From Rhodospirillaceae bacterium bin65 (GTDB taxonomy: Bacteria; Pseudomonadota; Alphaproteobacteria; Bin65), in assembly GCA_002238725.1 (NCBI GenBank), contig MPMX01000003.1, positions 62,001 to 126,000 on the forward strand: a DNA stretch of 64,000 nt, in the 5' to 3' direction. Under the pieces are notes generated by a model. It searched no databases. It worked only from the letters and a program-made list of their open reading frames with translations, and was not told the DNA's origin. The translations under genes were made by a program, and so were the position numbers. Shown one piece after another: positions 42,699 to 51,510 of this stretch. Numbering within the stretch: the first letter of the stretch is position 1; each line of letters opens with the position of its first letter.

Positions 42699-43724
42699 TC
42701 ACCCATCGGCCGCCCCGCCGGCCGGCGCCGGCGGGAGGCGCCCTTCCTCCGCCGCATGGCAGGCGACGGCGGCTGAGCCCGCCGCCGTGCGCAGTTCGGG
42801 CCGCTCCGTCCGGCAGCGCTCATTGGCGTGCGGGCAGCGCGGGTGGAAGGCGCAGCCGCCCGGCGGATCGATCGGGCTCGGCACCTCGCCGGCCACCGCT
42901 TCCCGGTCACGCCCGGTCATGCCGAGATCGGGGATCGTCTCGAGCAGCAGGCGCGTGTAGGGATGCTGCGGCGCAGCGAACAGGGCGGCGGCGTCCGCGA
43001 CCTCGACGAAGCGGCCCAGATACATGACCGCGATCCGGTCCGACATATGGTTAACGACCGCGAGATCGTGGCTGATGAACAGGTAGGTCAGGCCCAGGTC
43101 GTCCTGCAGGTCGCGCATCAGGTTGAGGATCTGGGCCTGGACCGAGACATCGAGCGCCGAGGTCGGCTCGTCGCACAGGATCAGGTCCGGCTGGCTCGCC
43201 AGCGCCCGGGCGATCGAGATGCGCTGGCGCTGGCCGCCGGAGAATTCGTGCGGGTATTTCTCGCCGTCGGCGGCGGCGAGGCCGACCTGTTCGAGCAGGC
43301 CGTCGACCCGCCGGCCGGTTTCCTGTCCGTCGCCGGCGATGCCAAAGGCCTTGATCGGCTCGGCGATGATGTCCCGCACCCGCCAGCGCGGATTGAGCGA
43401 GGCCTGTGGATCCTGAAAGATCATGGTGAGGCGCCGGCGGAGCGCTCGCGTCCGGTCCCGCGCCGCGGTCACGTCATGGCCGTCGATCGCCACCCGGCCC
43501 CGGGTCGGCCGGTAGAGGCCGGCGATCAGCCGGGCGACCGTGGACTTGCCGCAGCCGGATTCGCCGACCACCGCCAGGGTGACGCCCTTGCCGATGGCGA
43601 AGCTCACGCCGTCGACCGCCTTCAGGACTTTCGGCTTGCGGCCCATCGCCCGCTCGGCGAGCGGCACCGGCAGCCGGAAATGGACCGCCAGATCCTCAAT
43701 CTCCAGGAGCGGCGTTTCAGCCAT
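42699..43724 (-). CDS. Dpp/Opp-type ABC importer, ATPase subunit F
   Basis: A 341-residue ATPase. Walker A is GESGCGKSTVARL, signature FSGGQRQRISIARAL, Walker B LILCDEPTSAL, and the C-terminal oligopeptide-permease extension contains CAFHPRCPHANERC, a cysteine motif typical of DppF/OppF. Last gene of the importer operon; its start overlaps the DppD-type gene by 8 bases. Imports peptides or another solute set by the binding protein. Confidence 0.9.
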   Translation of the reverse strand: MAETPLLEIEDLAVHFRLPVPLAERAMGRKPKVLKAVDGVSFAIGKGVTLAVVGESGCGKSTVARLIAGLYRPTRGRVAIDGHDVTAARDRTRALRRRLTMIFQDPQASLNPRWRVRDIIAEPIKAFGIAGDGQETGRRVDGLLEQVGLAAADGEKYPHEFSGGQRQRISIARALASQPDLILCDEPTSALDVSVQAQILNLMRDLQDDLGLTYLFISHDLAVVNHMSDRIAVMYLGRFVEVADAAALFAAPQHPYTRLLLETIPDLGMTGRDREAVAGEVPSPIDPPGGCAFHPRCPHANERCRTERPELRTAAGSAAVACHAAEEGRLPPAPAGGAADG

Positions 43725-44745
43725 CGGCCACCGCCTCCGCCCCGGCTGCCCCGGCTGAATCGGCCCAGCGCGGCGAATACTGCCAGCAGGCGGCGCTCGT
43801 GGTTTTGCCGCCCATCATGACCGGCCGCTCGGCGCGGCACAGGTCGCGGACTTCGGGGCAGCGCGGCGCGAAAGCGCAGCCTTCGGGCACCGCGCCGACC
43901 CGCGGCATGGCGCCCCTTATCTGGGGCAACCGGCCGACCCGCTCGCCGATCGTCGGGATTGAGCCCATCAGGCCGTGGGAATAGGGGTGCGAGGCGTTGC
44001 GCACGACCTCGGCGACCGTGCCGTCCTCGATCACGCGGCCGGCATACATGACCGCGACCCGGTCGGCGGTCTCGGCGATCACGCCCATGTCGTGGGTGAT
44101 CAGCATGACCGCCGTGCCGTGCTCCCGGCACAGCCGCTTGAGCACGCCGATGATCTGGGCCTGGATCGACACGTCGAGCGCCGTCGTCGGCTCGTCGGCG
44201 ATGATGAGGCGCGGGTGGGCGCACAGCGCGAGCGCGATCACGACCCGCTGGCGCATGCCGCCGCTGAATTCGTGGGGATAGGCGCCAAGGCGCGAGGCGG
44301 CCGCCGGAATCCCGACTTCGTCGAGCAGTTCGACCGCCCGTTTTTCCGCCGCGTCCGCGCCCAGGTCCATATGGGTGCGGATGGTCTCGGTCAGCTGGCG
44401 GCCGATGGTGTAGAGCGGGTTCAGGCTGGTCAGCGGATCCTGGAAGATCACGCCGATCCGCGCGCCGCGAATCCGGCGCAGCGCGTCGCCGGAGAGACCG
44501 TCGATCCGCGCGCCGTCGAACCAGACCTCGCCGCCGTCGATCCGCGCCGGCGGTTCGAGCAATCCGATCACGGCGAGGCCGGTGATCGATTTGCCGGCCC
44601 CGGATTCGCCCACCACGCCCAGGACCTCGCCTTCCTTCACATGCAGGTCGACGCCGTTCAGGATCGGCAGATGGCCGCGCCGGGTCGGCAGCCCGACCTT
44701 GAGGCCGCGCACGTCGAGCAGAGGCCTGGCCGCGCCGTCCGCCAT
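43717..44745 (-). CDS. Dpp/Opp-type ABC importer, ATPase subunit D
   Basis: A 342-residue ATPase with Walker A GESGAGKSI, signature FSGGMRQRVVIALAL, Walker B LIIADEPTTAL and the DppD-like C-terminal motif CAFAPRCPEVRDLC. It pairs with the next ATPase. The ATG at 44745 overlaps the last base of the stop codon of the permease gene (TGATG), so it is translationally coupled. Confidence 0.9.
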   Translation of the reverse strand: MADGAARPLLDVRGLKVGLPTRRGHLPILNGVDLHVKEGEVLGVVGESGAGKSITGLAVIGLLEPPARIDGGEVWFDGARIDGLSGDALRRIRGARIGVIFQDPLTSLNPLYTIGRQLTETIRTHMDLGADAAEKRAVELLDEVGIPAAASRLGAYPHEFSGGMRQRVVIALALCAHPRLIIADEPTTALDVSIQAQIIGVLKRLCREHGTAVMLITHDMGVIAETADRVAVMYAGRVIEDGTVAEVVRNASHPYSHGLMGSIPTIGERVGRLPQIRGAMPRVGAVPEGCAFAPRCPEVRDLCRAERPVMMGGKTTSAACWQYSPRWADSAGAAGAEAVADG

Positions 44746-45701
44746 CAGCGCAGCTTCGGGTTGAGGGCGTCGCGCAGCCAGTCGCCCAGCAGGTTGACGG
44801 CGAGCACGAGCAGCACCAGCGCGAGCGCCGGGAACAGGGTGATCCACCACTGGCCGGAGAACAGGAACTCCTGCCCGACCCGGATCAGGGTGCCGAGCGA
44901 GGGCTGGGTCGGCGGGATGCCGACGCCGAGGAAGGAGAGCGTCGCCTCGGTGATAATGGCGAGCGCCAGATCGATGGTGCCGATCACCAGCACCGGCCCC
45001 ATCGTATTCGGCAGGACGTGGCGCAGCATGATGCGCCACGAGGGAATGCCGATGACCCGCGCCGCGGCGACATAATCCTTCGACTTCTCCACCAGCGTCG
45101 CCGAGCGCACGACCCTTGCATATTGCGGCCAGGCCGAAATGCCGATGGCGAAGATCAGGACATAGATCGCGAAGGTGGCGTCGGTCTTGATGTCGGTGCC
45201 GGCGAAGATCGCCCGGGCGACGCCGTCGACCATCAGGGCGACGAGAATCGAAGGCAGGGTGAGCTGCACGTCGGCGGCGCGCATCACGATGGATTCGTAC
45301 CAGCCGCCGAAATAGCCCGACGTCACCCCCAGCCCGACGCCTAGCACGACCGAGAAGATGACGGCGCTGAAGCCGACGATCAGCGACAGGCGGCTGCCGT
45401 AGAGGATGGTCGAGAAGATATCCCGGCCCTGGTTGTCGGTGCCGAGCAGGTAGCTCCAGTCGCCGCCTTCGATCCAGGCCGGCGGCTTCTCGGCGTCGCC
45501 CAGGCTGAGGGTCGAGGGGTCGAAGGGCGTGTGCGGCGCGATCCAGTCGGCGAAGGCCGCGCCGAAGAAATAGAGCAGGGTCACGATGGCCGCGGTGACG
45601 ACAACCGGGTTGCGCCGGAAACTGTAGGCGAGGTCGCTGTCGGCGCCTCGATAGAGTGCGCCCATCAAGCGGCCGCTGCCGGAAAGCGGGCCGGCCGTCA
45701 T
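44745..45701 (-). CDS. Dpp/Opp-type ABC importer, permease C
   Basis: A 318-residue permease. The N-terminal OppC-type domain and FGAAFADWIAPHTPFDP precede the LLGTDNQGRDIFSTILYGSR block; the EAA-type loop region reads YVAAARVIGIPSWRIMLRHVLPNTMGPVL. About six membrane segments. The start at ATG 45701 overlaps the permease B stop by four bases. It forms the transmembrane channel with permease B. Confidence 0.9.
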   Translation of the reverse strand: MTAGPLSGSGRLMGALYRGADSDLAYSFRRNPVVVTAAIVTLLYFFGAAFADWIAPHTPFDPSTLSLGDAEKPPAWIEGGDWSYLLGTDNQGRDIFSTILYGSRLSLIVGFSAVIFSVVLGVGLGVTSGYFGGWYESIVMRAADVQLTLPSILVALMVDGVARAIFAGTDIKTDATFAIYVLIFAIGISAWPQYARVVRSATLVEKSKDYVAAARVIGIPSWRIMLRHVLPNTMGPVLVIGTIDLALAIITEATLSFLGVGIPPTQPSLGTLIRVGQEFLFSGQWWITLFPALALVLLVLAVNLLGDWLRDALNPKLR

Positions 45702-46687
45702 GCCGTCCCCGTTCCGCGCTGGGCCGAGACCCGCAATCGCGGATCGACGGCGGCGTAGAGCAGGTCGACGATCAGGTTGATGGCAACGAAGGCGATGGCG
45801 GCGAGCAGCAGATAGGCGCCCATGATCGGCACGTCGGCGAACTCGACGCCCTGGATGAACAGCAGACCCATGCCGGGCCACTGGAACACGGTCTCTGTGA
45901 TGATCGAGAAGGCGATCAGCGTGCCGATCTGCAGGCCGGCGATGGTGATGACCGGCACCATCGTATTCTTCAGCGCATGGCCAAAATTGACGGCGCGGCG
46001 CGACAGGCCGCGGGCGCGGGCGAACTTGATATAGTCGGTGCGAAGCACCTCCAGCATCTCGGCGCGGACCAGGCGCAGGATGATGGTCAGCTGGAACAGG
46101 CCCAGCGTGATCGCCGGCAGGATGATGGCGAGCCAGCCCGAACCCGTGAGCAGGCCGCTGTCCCAGCTGCCGAGGCGCACCGTATCGCCGCGGCCGAACG
46201 ACGGCAGCCATTCCAGCGTCACGGAGAAAATATAGATCAGCAGGATGCCGATTACGAAAGTCGGCAGCGAGACGCCGATCAGCGAGGTGGTCAGCACGAA
46301 ACGGCTGAGCCAGCTGTCCCGCCGCAGGCCGGTATAGACTCCGAGGCCGATGCCGGCCGCCAACGCGAAAATTGCCGAGACGAAGACCAGCTCCAGAGTC
46401 GCCGGCATGCGCTCCAGGATCAGGTCGGAGACCTTGCGCTGGAACTGGTAGGAGATGCCGAACTCGCCCTCGGCCGCGTTGCCGACGAAGCGCAGGAACT
46501 GGACGATCACCGAGTCGTTCAGGCCGAGGCGCTCGCGCAACTCTTCGCGGTCTTCCAGCGTCGCCTCCTGCCCGACCATGTTGTTGATCGGGTCGCCGAC
46601 GTAATTGAAGATCACGAAGGACAGCAGCGCGACCACCAGCAGAACGCCGATGGACTGGATCACGCGGTTGACGAGATAGCTGAACAT
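45698..46687 (-). CDS. Dpp/Opp-type ABC importer, permease B
   Basis: A 329-residue permease with the DppB/OppB start FSYLVNRVIQSIGVLLVVALLSFVI, a periplasmic stretch after the first helix containing GDPINNMVG, and the EAA loop LRTDYIKFARARGLSRRAVNFGHALKNTMVPVI. About six membrane segments. It is the first permease in the operon and starts 138 bases after the solute-binding protein gene. Confidence 0.92.
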   Translation of the reverse strand: MFSYLVNRVIQSIGVLLVVALLSFVIFNYVGDPINNMVGQEATLEDREELRERLGLNDSVIVQFLRFVGNAAEGEFGISYQFQRKVSDLILERMPATLELVFVSAIFALAAGIGLGVYTGLRRDSWLSRFVLTTSLIGVSLPTFVIGILLIYIFSVTLEWLPSFGRGDTVRLGSWDSGLLTGSGWLAIILPAITLGLFQLTIILRLVRAEMLEVLRTDYIKFARARGLSRRAVNFGHALKNTMVPVITIAGLQIGTLIAFSIITETVFQWPGMGLLFIQGVEFADVPIMGAYLLLAAIAFVAINLIVDLLYAAVDPRLRVSAQRGTGTA

Positions 46688-46824
46688 TGGCCGCTCAGAT
46701 CTCCGGCGGGCGGTCGCCGACCGGCGAATCCCTCTTCAAAAGCAGACCGCCGGCCCCCGGTCCCGCGCGACGCGGAGCCGGAAGCCGGCGGACGGAACGC
46801 CGGAAATGCGCTCCCTGCCGGGCG

Positions 46825-48408
46825 CTACTTGCTCATCTTCGCCCAGCGAAAGTGCGGGGAATCGTCGGCCCGGATCGGCAGATCGAGCTTCTTCGACATG
46901 CCCCACACGATCACCTGGTGGTGCAACGGCAGATAAGCGTGGGCGCCTTTCACATGCTTCCACGCTTCGGCGATCATCGCGTCGCGCTTCTTGAGATCGA
47001 CCGTGACCGGCATGGCTTCGGTCAGCTCGTCGACCCGCGGATTGGCGTAGCCCGTTGCGTTCCACGGCCCCTTCGAATGGTAGAGGTAGGTGAACACATA
47101 GTGGCTATCCAGCGTCGGCACGCCCCAGCCCAGCATGTAGAAGTCGGTCACGCGCTTCTGGATCTTCGGGAAGTGCTTGGACTTCGGAATCGCGTCGAGA
47201 TTGACCTTGACGCCGACCTTGCCGAGCATGCCGACGACCGCAATGCAGATCTTCTCGTCGTTGTTGTAGCGGTTGTTCGGGCAGTCCAGCCGGACGGTGA
47301 AACCGTTCGGATAGCCCGCTTCGGCGAGCAGGGCCTTGGCTTTGGCCGGATCGTAGGACGGACGTTCGTTCAGGGCTTTCGTATAGCCGTGGACGCCCGG
47401 CGAGGTGATGATGCCGGCCGGCACGGCGAGCCCGCGCATCACGACCTTGCGGATTGCCGCAATGTCGATCGCCCGGTACATCGCCTCGCGCACCTTGGTG
47501 TCGGCGAACGGGTTCTTGCCCTTGACGTCGGAGGTCCGCAGCTCCTTCACGCCCGTATCCAGGCCGAGGAAGATGGTCCGGATCTGCGGCGTCTGGACGA
47601 TCTTCAGCTTGGCGCTGCGGCTGATGCGGTTGAGATCCTGGAACGGCGGGTCGAGCACGAAATCGACCTGGCCGGAAAGCAGCGCGGCGACGCGGGTCGC
47701 GGCGTTCTTGATCGGCGTGTAGACGATCTCGTCGACATTGCCGCCCGCGTCCTTCCAGCCCCACCAGGCCGGGTTGCGCACCAGGATGGTGCGGACGCCC
47801 GGCTCGCGCAGCTTCAGCATGTAGGGGCCGGTGCCGTTGGCGTGGCGCGCGGCGTAGCTCTCTTCCTTGTTCTTGAAGTCGAGGGGCTTCTCGACCTTGT
47901 GCTTCTTCGCCCAGGCCGCCGACATGATGCCGATCTGGGTCAGCTGGTTGGGCAGGATCGGGTTCGGCCCCTTGGTGATCAGCTGCACGGTATGGCTGTC
48001 GACCTTCTTCACCTCGACCACGCTCTTCACATAGTTCTTGAAGTCCGAGGTCGGCAGCTTGATGCGCTGCATGGTGAAGACGACGTCGTCGGCGCTGAAG
48101 GCCGAGCCGTCATGGAATTTCACGCCCTTGCGCAGCTTGAACTCCCACACGTTCGGCTTGCCCGCGACCGTCGACCAGCTCGTCGCCAGCGCCGGGATCA
48201 GCTTCATGCCGGGATCGCGGAACACCAGCGATTCATAAATCTGCAGGGTCGCGGCGTTGGTCGGGCCTTCATTCTGCGAATGGGGATCGGCGGTCAGAGC
48301 ATCGCCCTGGCTCGCCCATTTCAGGACATTCTTGGCCGACGCCGGCACGGCGGCGACCGCCAACGCGGCGGCAACCGCCGCCGCTGTCATCAATCGTTTC
48401 ATCGTCAC
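46825..48408 (-). CDS. Dpp/Opp-type ABC importer, solute-binding protein
   Basis: A 527-residue periplasmic binding protein of the SBP_bac_5 family with a cleavable signal peptide (MTMKRLMTAAAVAAALAVAAVPASAK). Family blocks are LKWASQGDALTADPH, WEFKLRKGVKFHDGSAFSADDVVFTMQRI and FADTKVREAMYRAIDI. The solute may be a peptide or other small organic compound. First gene of the five-gene importer operon. It is followed upstream on the same strand by an epoxide hydrolase gene. Confidence 0.92.
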   Translation of the reverse strand: MTMKRLMTAAAVAAALAVAAVPASAKNVLKWASQGDALTADPHSQNEGPTNAATLQIYESLVFRDPGMKLIPALATSWSTVAGKPNVWEFKLRKGVKFHDGSAFSADDVVFTMQRIKLPTSDFKNYVKSVVEVKKVDSHTVQLITKGPNPILPNQLTQIGIMSAAWAKKHKVEKPLDFKNKEESYAARHANGTGPYMLKLREPGVRTILVRNPAWWGWKDAGGNVDEIVYTPIKNAATRVAALLSGQVDFVLDPPFQDLNRISRSAKLKIVQTPQIRTIFLGLDTGVKELRTSDVKGKNPFADTKVREAMYRAIDIAAIRKVVMRGLAVPAGIITSPGVHGYTKALNERPSYDPAKAKALLAEAGYPNGFTVRLDCPNNRYNNDEKICIAVVGMLGKVGVKVNLDAIPKSKHFPKIQKRVTDFYMLGWGVPTLDSHYVFTYLYHSKGPWNATGYANPRVDELTEAMPVTVDLKKRDAMIAEAWKHVKGAHAYLPLHHQVIVWGMSKKLDLPIRADDSPHFRWAKMSK

Positions 48409-48573
48409 CCCTCCTCCAGGGTATTCGCGTTGAACAGAGTTATTCGCCGGGCGGCCCGGCGCCCGCCCCTGAATCGGCCGTTCGCCGCGCCGCGCGCAGG
48501 GCGGCAGTCTTAGTCAAACTGGCGGCTTGCGTCACGATGGAATCGGCGCGCAGGCCCTGCGGTCAACCGGTTG

Positions 48574-49761
48574 TTATCGGAGCGCGCCGGCAAAGGCGCG
48601 GATATCGGCCAGCAGCAGGTCCGGCGCCTCCATGGCGGCGAAATGGCCGCCGCGCGGCATGTCGGTCCAGTGGACAACGTCGAACGCCTTCTCGACATAG
48701 GGCCGCGGCGGGAAGGGGATGATCTCGCGCGGGAAGTTCGCGACGCCGGTCGGCACGGTCACGCGACTGCCGGGCGGCAGCAGCGAATCGCCGTCCCGGC
48801 CGTATCCGTAGTAGGTCCAGGACGCGCTGCCGAAGGCGTCGTTGACGATATAGAGCATCAGGTTGGTGAGCAGCCGTTCGCGGCCGATGACCCGGTCGAG
48901 ACTTTCCTGCTGCCCGTCGATCCATGTGCGGAATTTCTCGCCGATCCACGCCGCCACGCCGACCGGGCTGTCCAGCATGGCGTAGGCGAGCGATTCGGGC
49001 TTGGTCGCCTGGACGTGGAAATAGCCGCCCTCCTTCATGCGCCAGCGTTCGCCCTTGCGCCGCCAGGCCTCTTCCCCCTCGGTCTCGGGCCGTACCGGCT
49101 CAATGCCGCCGCCTTTCCGTTCGCGCGACGGGCGGACGCCGAACATGTTGAGATGCACGCCACCGCACCTGCCCTTTCGGTTTCGGTCCACATGGTCGTG
49201 GCCGATCCAGCCGCAGATCACGCTGCCCCAGTCGCCGCCCTGGGCGATGTAGCCGTCATAGCCCAGCACGTCGCCCATCAGGGCGGCGATGTGCCCGGCC
49301 ATGCGCCGCGGGCCGATCGGCCCGGCCGGCTTTTCGGAAAAGGCGTAGCCGGGCAGCGACGGCGCCACGACATGGAAGGCCGGCGCGTCCGGCGCGCCGT
49401 GGGCGGCGGGGTCGGTGAGCGGCCCGAGCATCTCCTCGAACTCGATGAACGAGCCCGGCCAGCCATGCACCAGCAGCAGGGGCCTGGCGTCCTGGTGCGG
49501 CGAGCGGCAGTGGACGAAATGCAGGTCCAGCCCGCCGGCCCCGGCCGTGAAATGCGGTAGCGCGTTCAGGCGGGCTTCCACCGCGCGCCAGTCGTACTCC
49601 TCGATCCAATAGCGGCAGAAGTCGCGCAGCCAGTTCGGGTCCGGCCCGAGCGCCCATCCGCTGTCGACCTTTTTTTCCGGCCAGGGGAATTCCCGAACCC
49701 GCCGGAGAATATTTTCGAGCTTCTCCTGCGGCACATGGATCTCAAACGGCGTCGGGCTCAT
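48574..49761 (-). CDS. Epoxide hydrolase with EHN domain
   Basis: A 395-residue microsomal-type epoxide hydrolase. Residues 1-90 are the EHN domain (FEIHVPQEKLENILRRVREFPWP), then an alpha/beta-hydrolase core with oxyanion loop HGWPG at 99-103, nucleophile Asp177 in QGGDWGS, and the terminal histidine in RGGHFAAME. Tyr residues in SWTYYGYG could supply the proton donors. It opens epoxides to diols; the substrate is unknown. It is upstream of the ABC importer, possibly one transcription unit. Confidence 0.9.
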   Translation of the reverse strand: MSPTPFEIHVPQEKLENILRRVREFPWPEKKVDSGWALGPDPNWLRDFCRYWIEEYDWRAVEARLNALPHFTAGAGGLDLHFVHCRSPHQDARPLLLVHGWPGSFIEFEEMLGPLTDPAAHGAPDAPAFHVVAPSLPGYAFSEKPAGPIGPRRMAGHIAALMGDVLGYDGYIAQGGDWGSVICGWIGHDHVDRNRKGRCGGVHLNMFGVRPSRERKGGGIEPVRPETEGEEAWRRKGERWRMKEGGYFHVQATKPESLAYAMLDSPVGVAAWIGEKFRTWIDGQQESLDRVIGRERLLTNLMLYIVNDAFGSASWTYYGYGRDGDSLLPPGSRVTVPTGVANFPREIIPFPPRPYVEKAFDVVHWTDMPRGGHFAAMEAPDLLLADIRAFAGALR

Positions 49762-49901
49762 GGGCTGACGGTTCCTTTCGGCGGTTCGGTAGCGTCGAGC
49801 CTATCGCGCTGCAGCGGCCGGCGCTAAGGTCCAATCCGCCCGGCCGCCCGGCCGGGCGCTTTGCCGCCCGGAGCCGCCCCATCCTTTATTATTTCGCGCT
49901 C

Positions 49902-50612
49902 GTGTTCTGCCTCGCCGGCACGGTCAAGGGCCTGCTCGGCATGGGCCTGCCGCTGGTCGCGATCGCGCTCATGTCGATCGCGGTCGAGCCAAAGGCCGCG
50001 GTGCCGCTCGTCCTGGTGTCCGGGTTGGTTTTGAACCTGGTCCAGTTCCTCCAGATGGGCGGCGTGCGCGAAATCGCGCGGCGCTACTCGGTACTGGCCC
50101 TCGCGGCGGCCGTCAGCGTCTGGGGCGGGACGGAACTGCTGTTCGCCGTCGACCAGCAGATCATCGAAATCCTGCTCGGTATCATCGTGTGCGGCTATGT
50201 CGTCATCAACGTCATACGCATTCCGCCCGCCCTGCCGCGGGTCTGGGAGGCGCGCCTCGCCATTCCCGTCGGCCTTCTGCTCGGCGTGCTCCAGGGCGCG
50301 ACCGGCTCGCTCGCCGCGCCGCTCGCCGCCTGGTGGCAGGTGCTCGGCCTGAAGAAGGACGAATTCGTCCAGGCCTCCGGCTATGTCCTGTTCATCATCG
50401 TCGTACCCTGGGCGGTGTCTCTGGTCGCCAAGGGCGCGGTCACGTGGGAGCTCGCGGCAATTTCCGCCGGCCTGCTGATCCCGGCCGGTCTCGGCATGTT
50501 CGTCGGCAGCCGGATCCGCGTCCGGGTGCCGGAAGAGCGCTACCGCAACCTGATCCTGGCGCTGCTGTTCCTCGCCGGGCTCGGCCTGTTCATCAAAGGG
50601 CTGGCGATGTGA
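49902..50612 (+). CDS. TauE/SafE-family membrane transporter, start uncertain
   Basis: A protein of at least 236 residues with the family half-repeats TVKGLLGMGLPLVAIALMSI and GLLLGVLQGATGSLAAPLAAWWQVLGLK. About seven membrane segments. The first normal start codon in frame is GTG 49902, which falls inside the first helix; the frame continues upstream as ILYYFAL without an obvious ATG, GTG or TTG, so the true start may use a rare codon. Anion substrate unknown. Adjacent to the A+T-rich island. Confidence 0.78.
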   Translation: MFCLAGTVKGLLGMGLPLVAIALMSIAVEPKAAVPLVLVSGLVLNLVQFLQMGGVREIARRYSVLALAAAVSVWGGTELLFAVDQQIIEILLGIIVCGYVVINVIRIPPALPRVWEARLAIPVGLLLGVLQGATGSLAAPLAAWWQVLGLKKDEFVQASGYVLFIIVVPWAVSLVAKGAVTWELAAISAGLLIPAGLGMFVGSRIRVRVPEERYRNLILALLFLAGLGLFIKGLAM

Positions 50613-50702
50613 ACTTACCGATCCCTACTTGAGTTTGGCTCCTGTGCTACCCGTGTAGTACATTCCTCGCCTTCGAAAACCTCGAATTAAGGAAATCCGG
50701 CT

Positions 50703-51083
50703 ATGTCGAAATACGGAAATGTAGCGATATTGGCTGCAAAAAGGGCACGAAGCGGACAAGAACCGGCTTCAGCGTGGAAACAGTCTGCGGAGGAGATATT
50801 TCGAGGCAAACCGGAAAGCCAGAAAAAAGGCTGCCCAAGAAATGCCTTTTTGGGGTTAGCAGAAGAAGGTCTCATTCGAGGTGTCGCTTCGGGGAAGTAC
50901 ACGAACTCAAAAGACAATAAGAGATACGCTCTTGAGGGATTGAAATTTCTCAATAAGTGTCCCGAAGCAGCAGAATACCCAAAGATGATGTGGGACAAAA
51001 TCATGGATGGTAAAATAAAATCGCACAACGAGCAAATGTTTGTGGTTGCAGCGCTTTGGAAAAATGGTGATATTGAAAAATGA
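50703..51083 (+). CDS. Small hypothetical protein (DUF6979-like)
   Basis: A 126-residue protein in an A+T-rich island. Sequence GNVAILAAKRARSG, KGCPRNAFLGLAEEGLIRGV and GKYTNSKDNKRYALEGL resembles the uncharacterised DUF6979 family as I remember it. No membrane segments or signal; mostly helical, basic. Base composition differs clearly from the neighbouring TauE gene, suggesting recent transfer. Function unknown. Confidence 0.6.
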   Translation: MSKYGNVAILAAKRARSGQEPASAWKQSAEEIFRGKPESQKKGCPRNAFLGLAEEGLIRGVASGKYTNSKDNKRYALEGLKFLNKCPEAAEYPKMMWDKIMDGKIKSHNEQMFVVAALWKNGDIEK

Positions 51084-51160
51084 AGCAATCTTGCGGCAAG
51101 TCCACGGAAGCCCTAATTTTTTCTAGAAATTTTGTGTTACAACATAGTCATCGAGCGTTG

Positions 51161-51457
51161 TTATGGTAGGTTCCATTCCCTTAGCCTGACATCGAGTGCA
51201 TGAGCTTGGTACACAATTCCACGAACAATCTCATCAGATTCCCTTGACGTAGTATGAACGATACACATAATTAATTTGGCATTGTGGCGTGGTTTACATG
51301 TGCCGATTTTGGATTGGTTGAGAGCCATGATAAATTTGTCAACTGTTTTCGTTTCCCCGAAAATGCCGAAGACATCGTGGCCATCATTGTCATACTGACT
51401 ATATGTGCAACTTGTATTAATTTTATAATTTCGCTCCTTATGGTTGCGCATTAGCAA
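51161..51457 (-). CDS. Hypothetical protein in A+T-rich island
   Basis: A 98-residue open frame with no family I recognise. It begins at ATG 51457 (MLMRNHKERN) and reads through mixed polar and hydrophobic segments (VDKFIMALNQ, KLIMCIVHTTSRESDEIVRGIVYQAHALDV), which look protein-like. It lies in the same compositionally distinct island as the preceding gene, in the opposite direction. The lack of a clear ribosome site keeps confidence low. Confidence 0.4.
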   Translation of the reverse strand: MLMRNHKERNYKINTSCTYSQYDNDGHDVFGIFGETKTVDKFIMALNQSKIGTCKPRHNAKLIMCIVHTTSRESDEIVRGIVYQAHALDVRLREWNLP

Positions 51458-51510
51458 TCCAATAGAAGGAATAATTGTCGATCATAAGTGAGTCAATTCA
51501 TTCCGATATA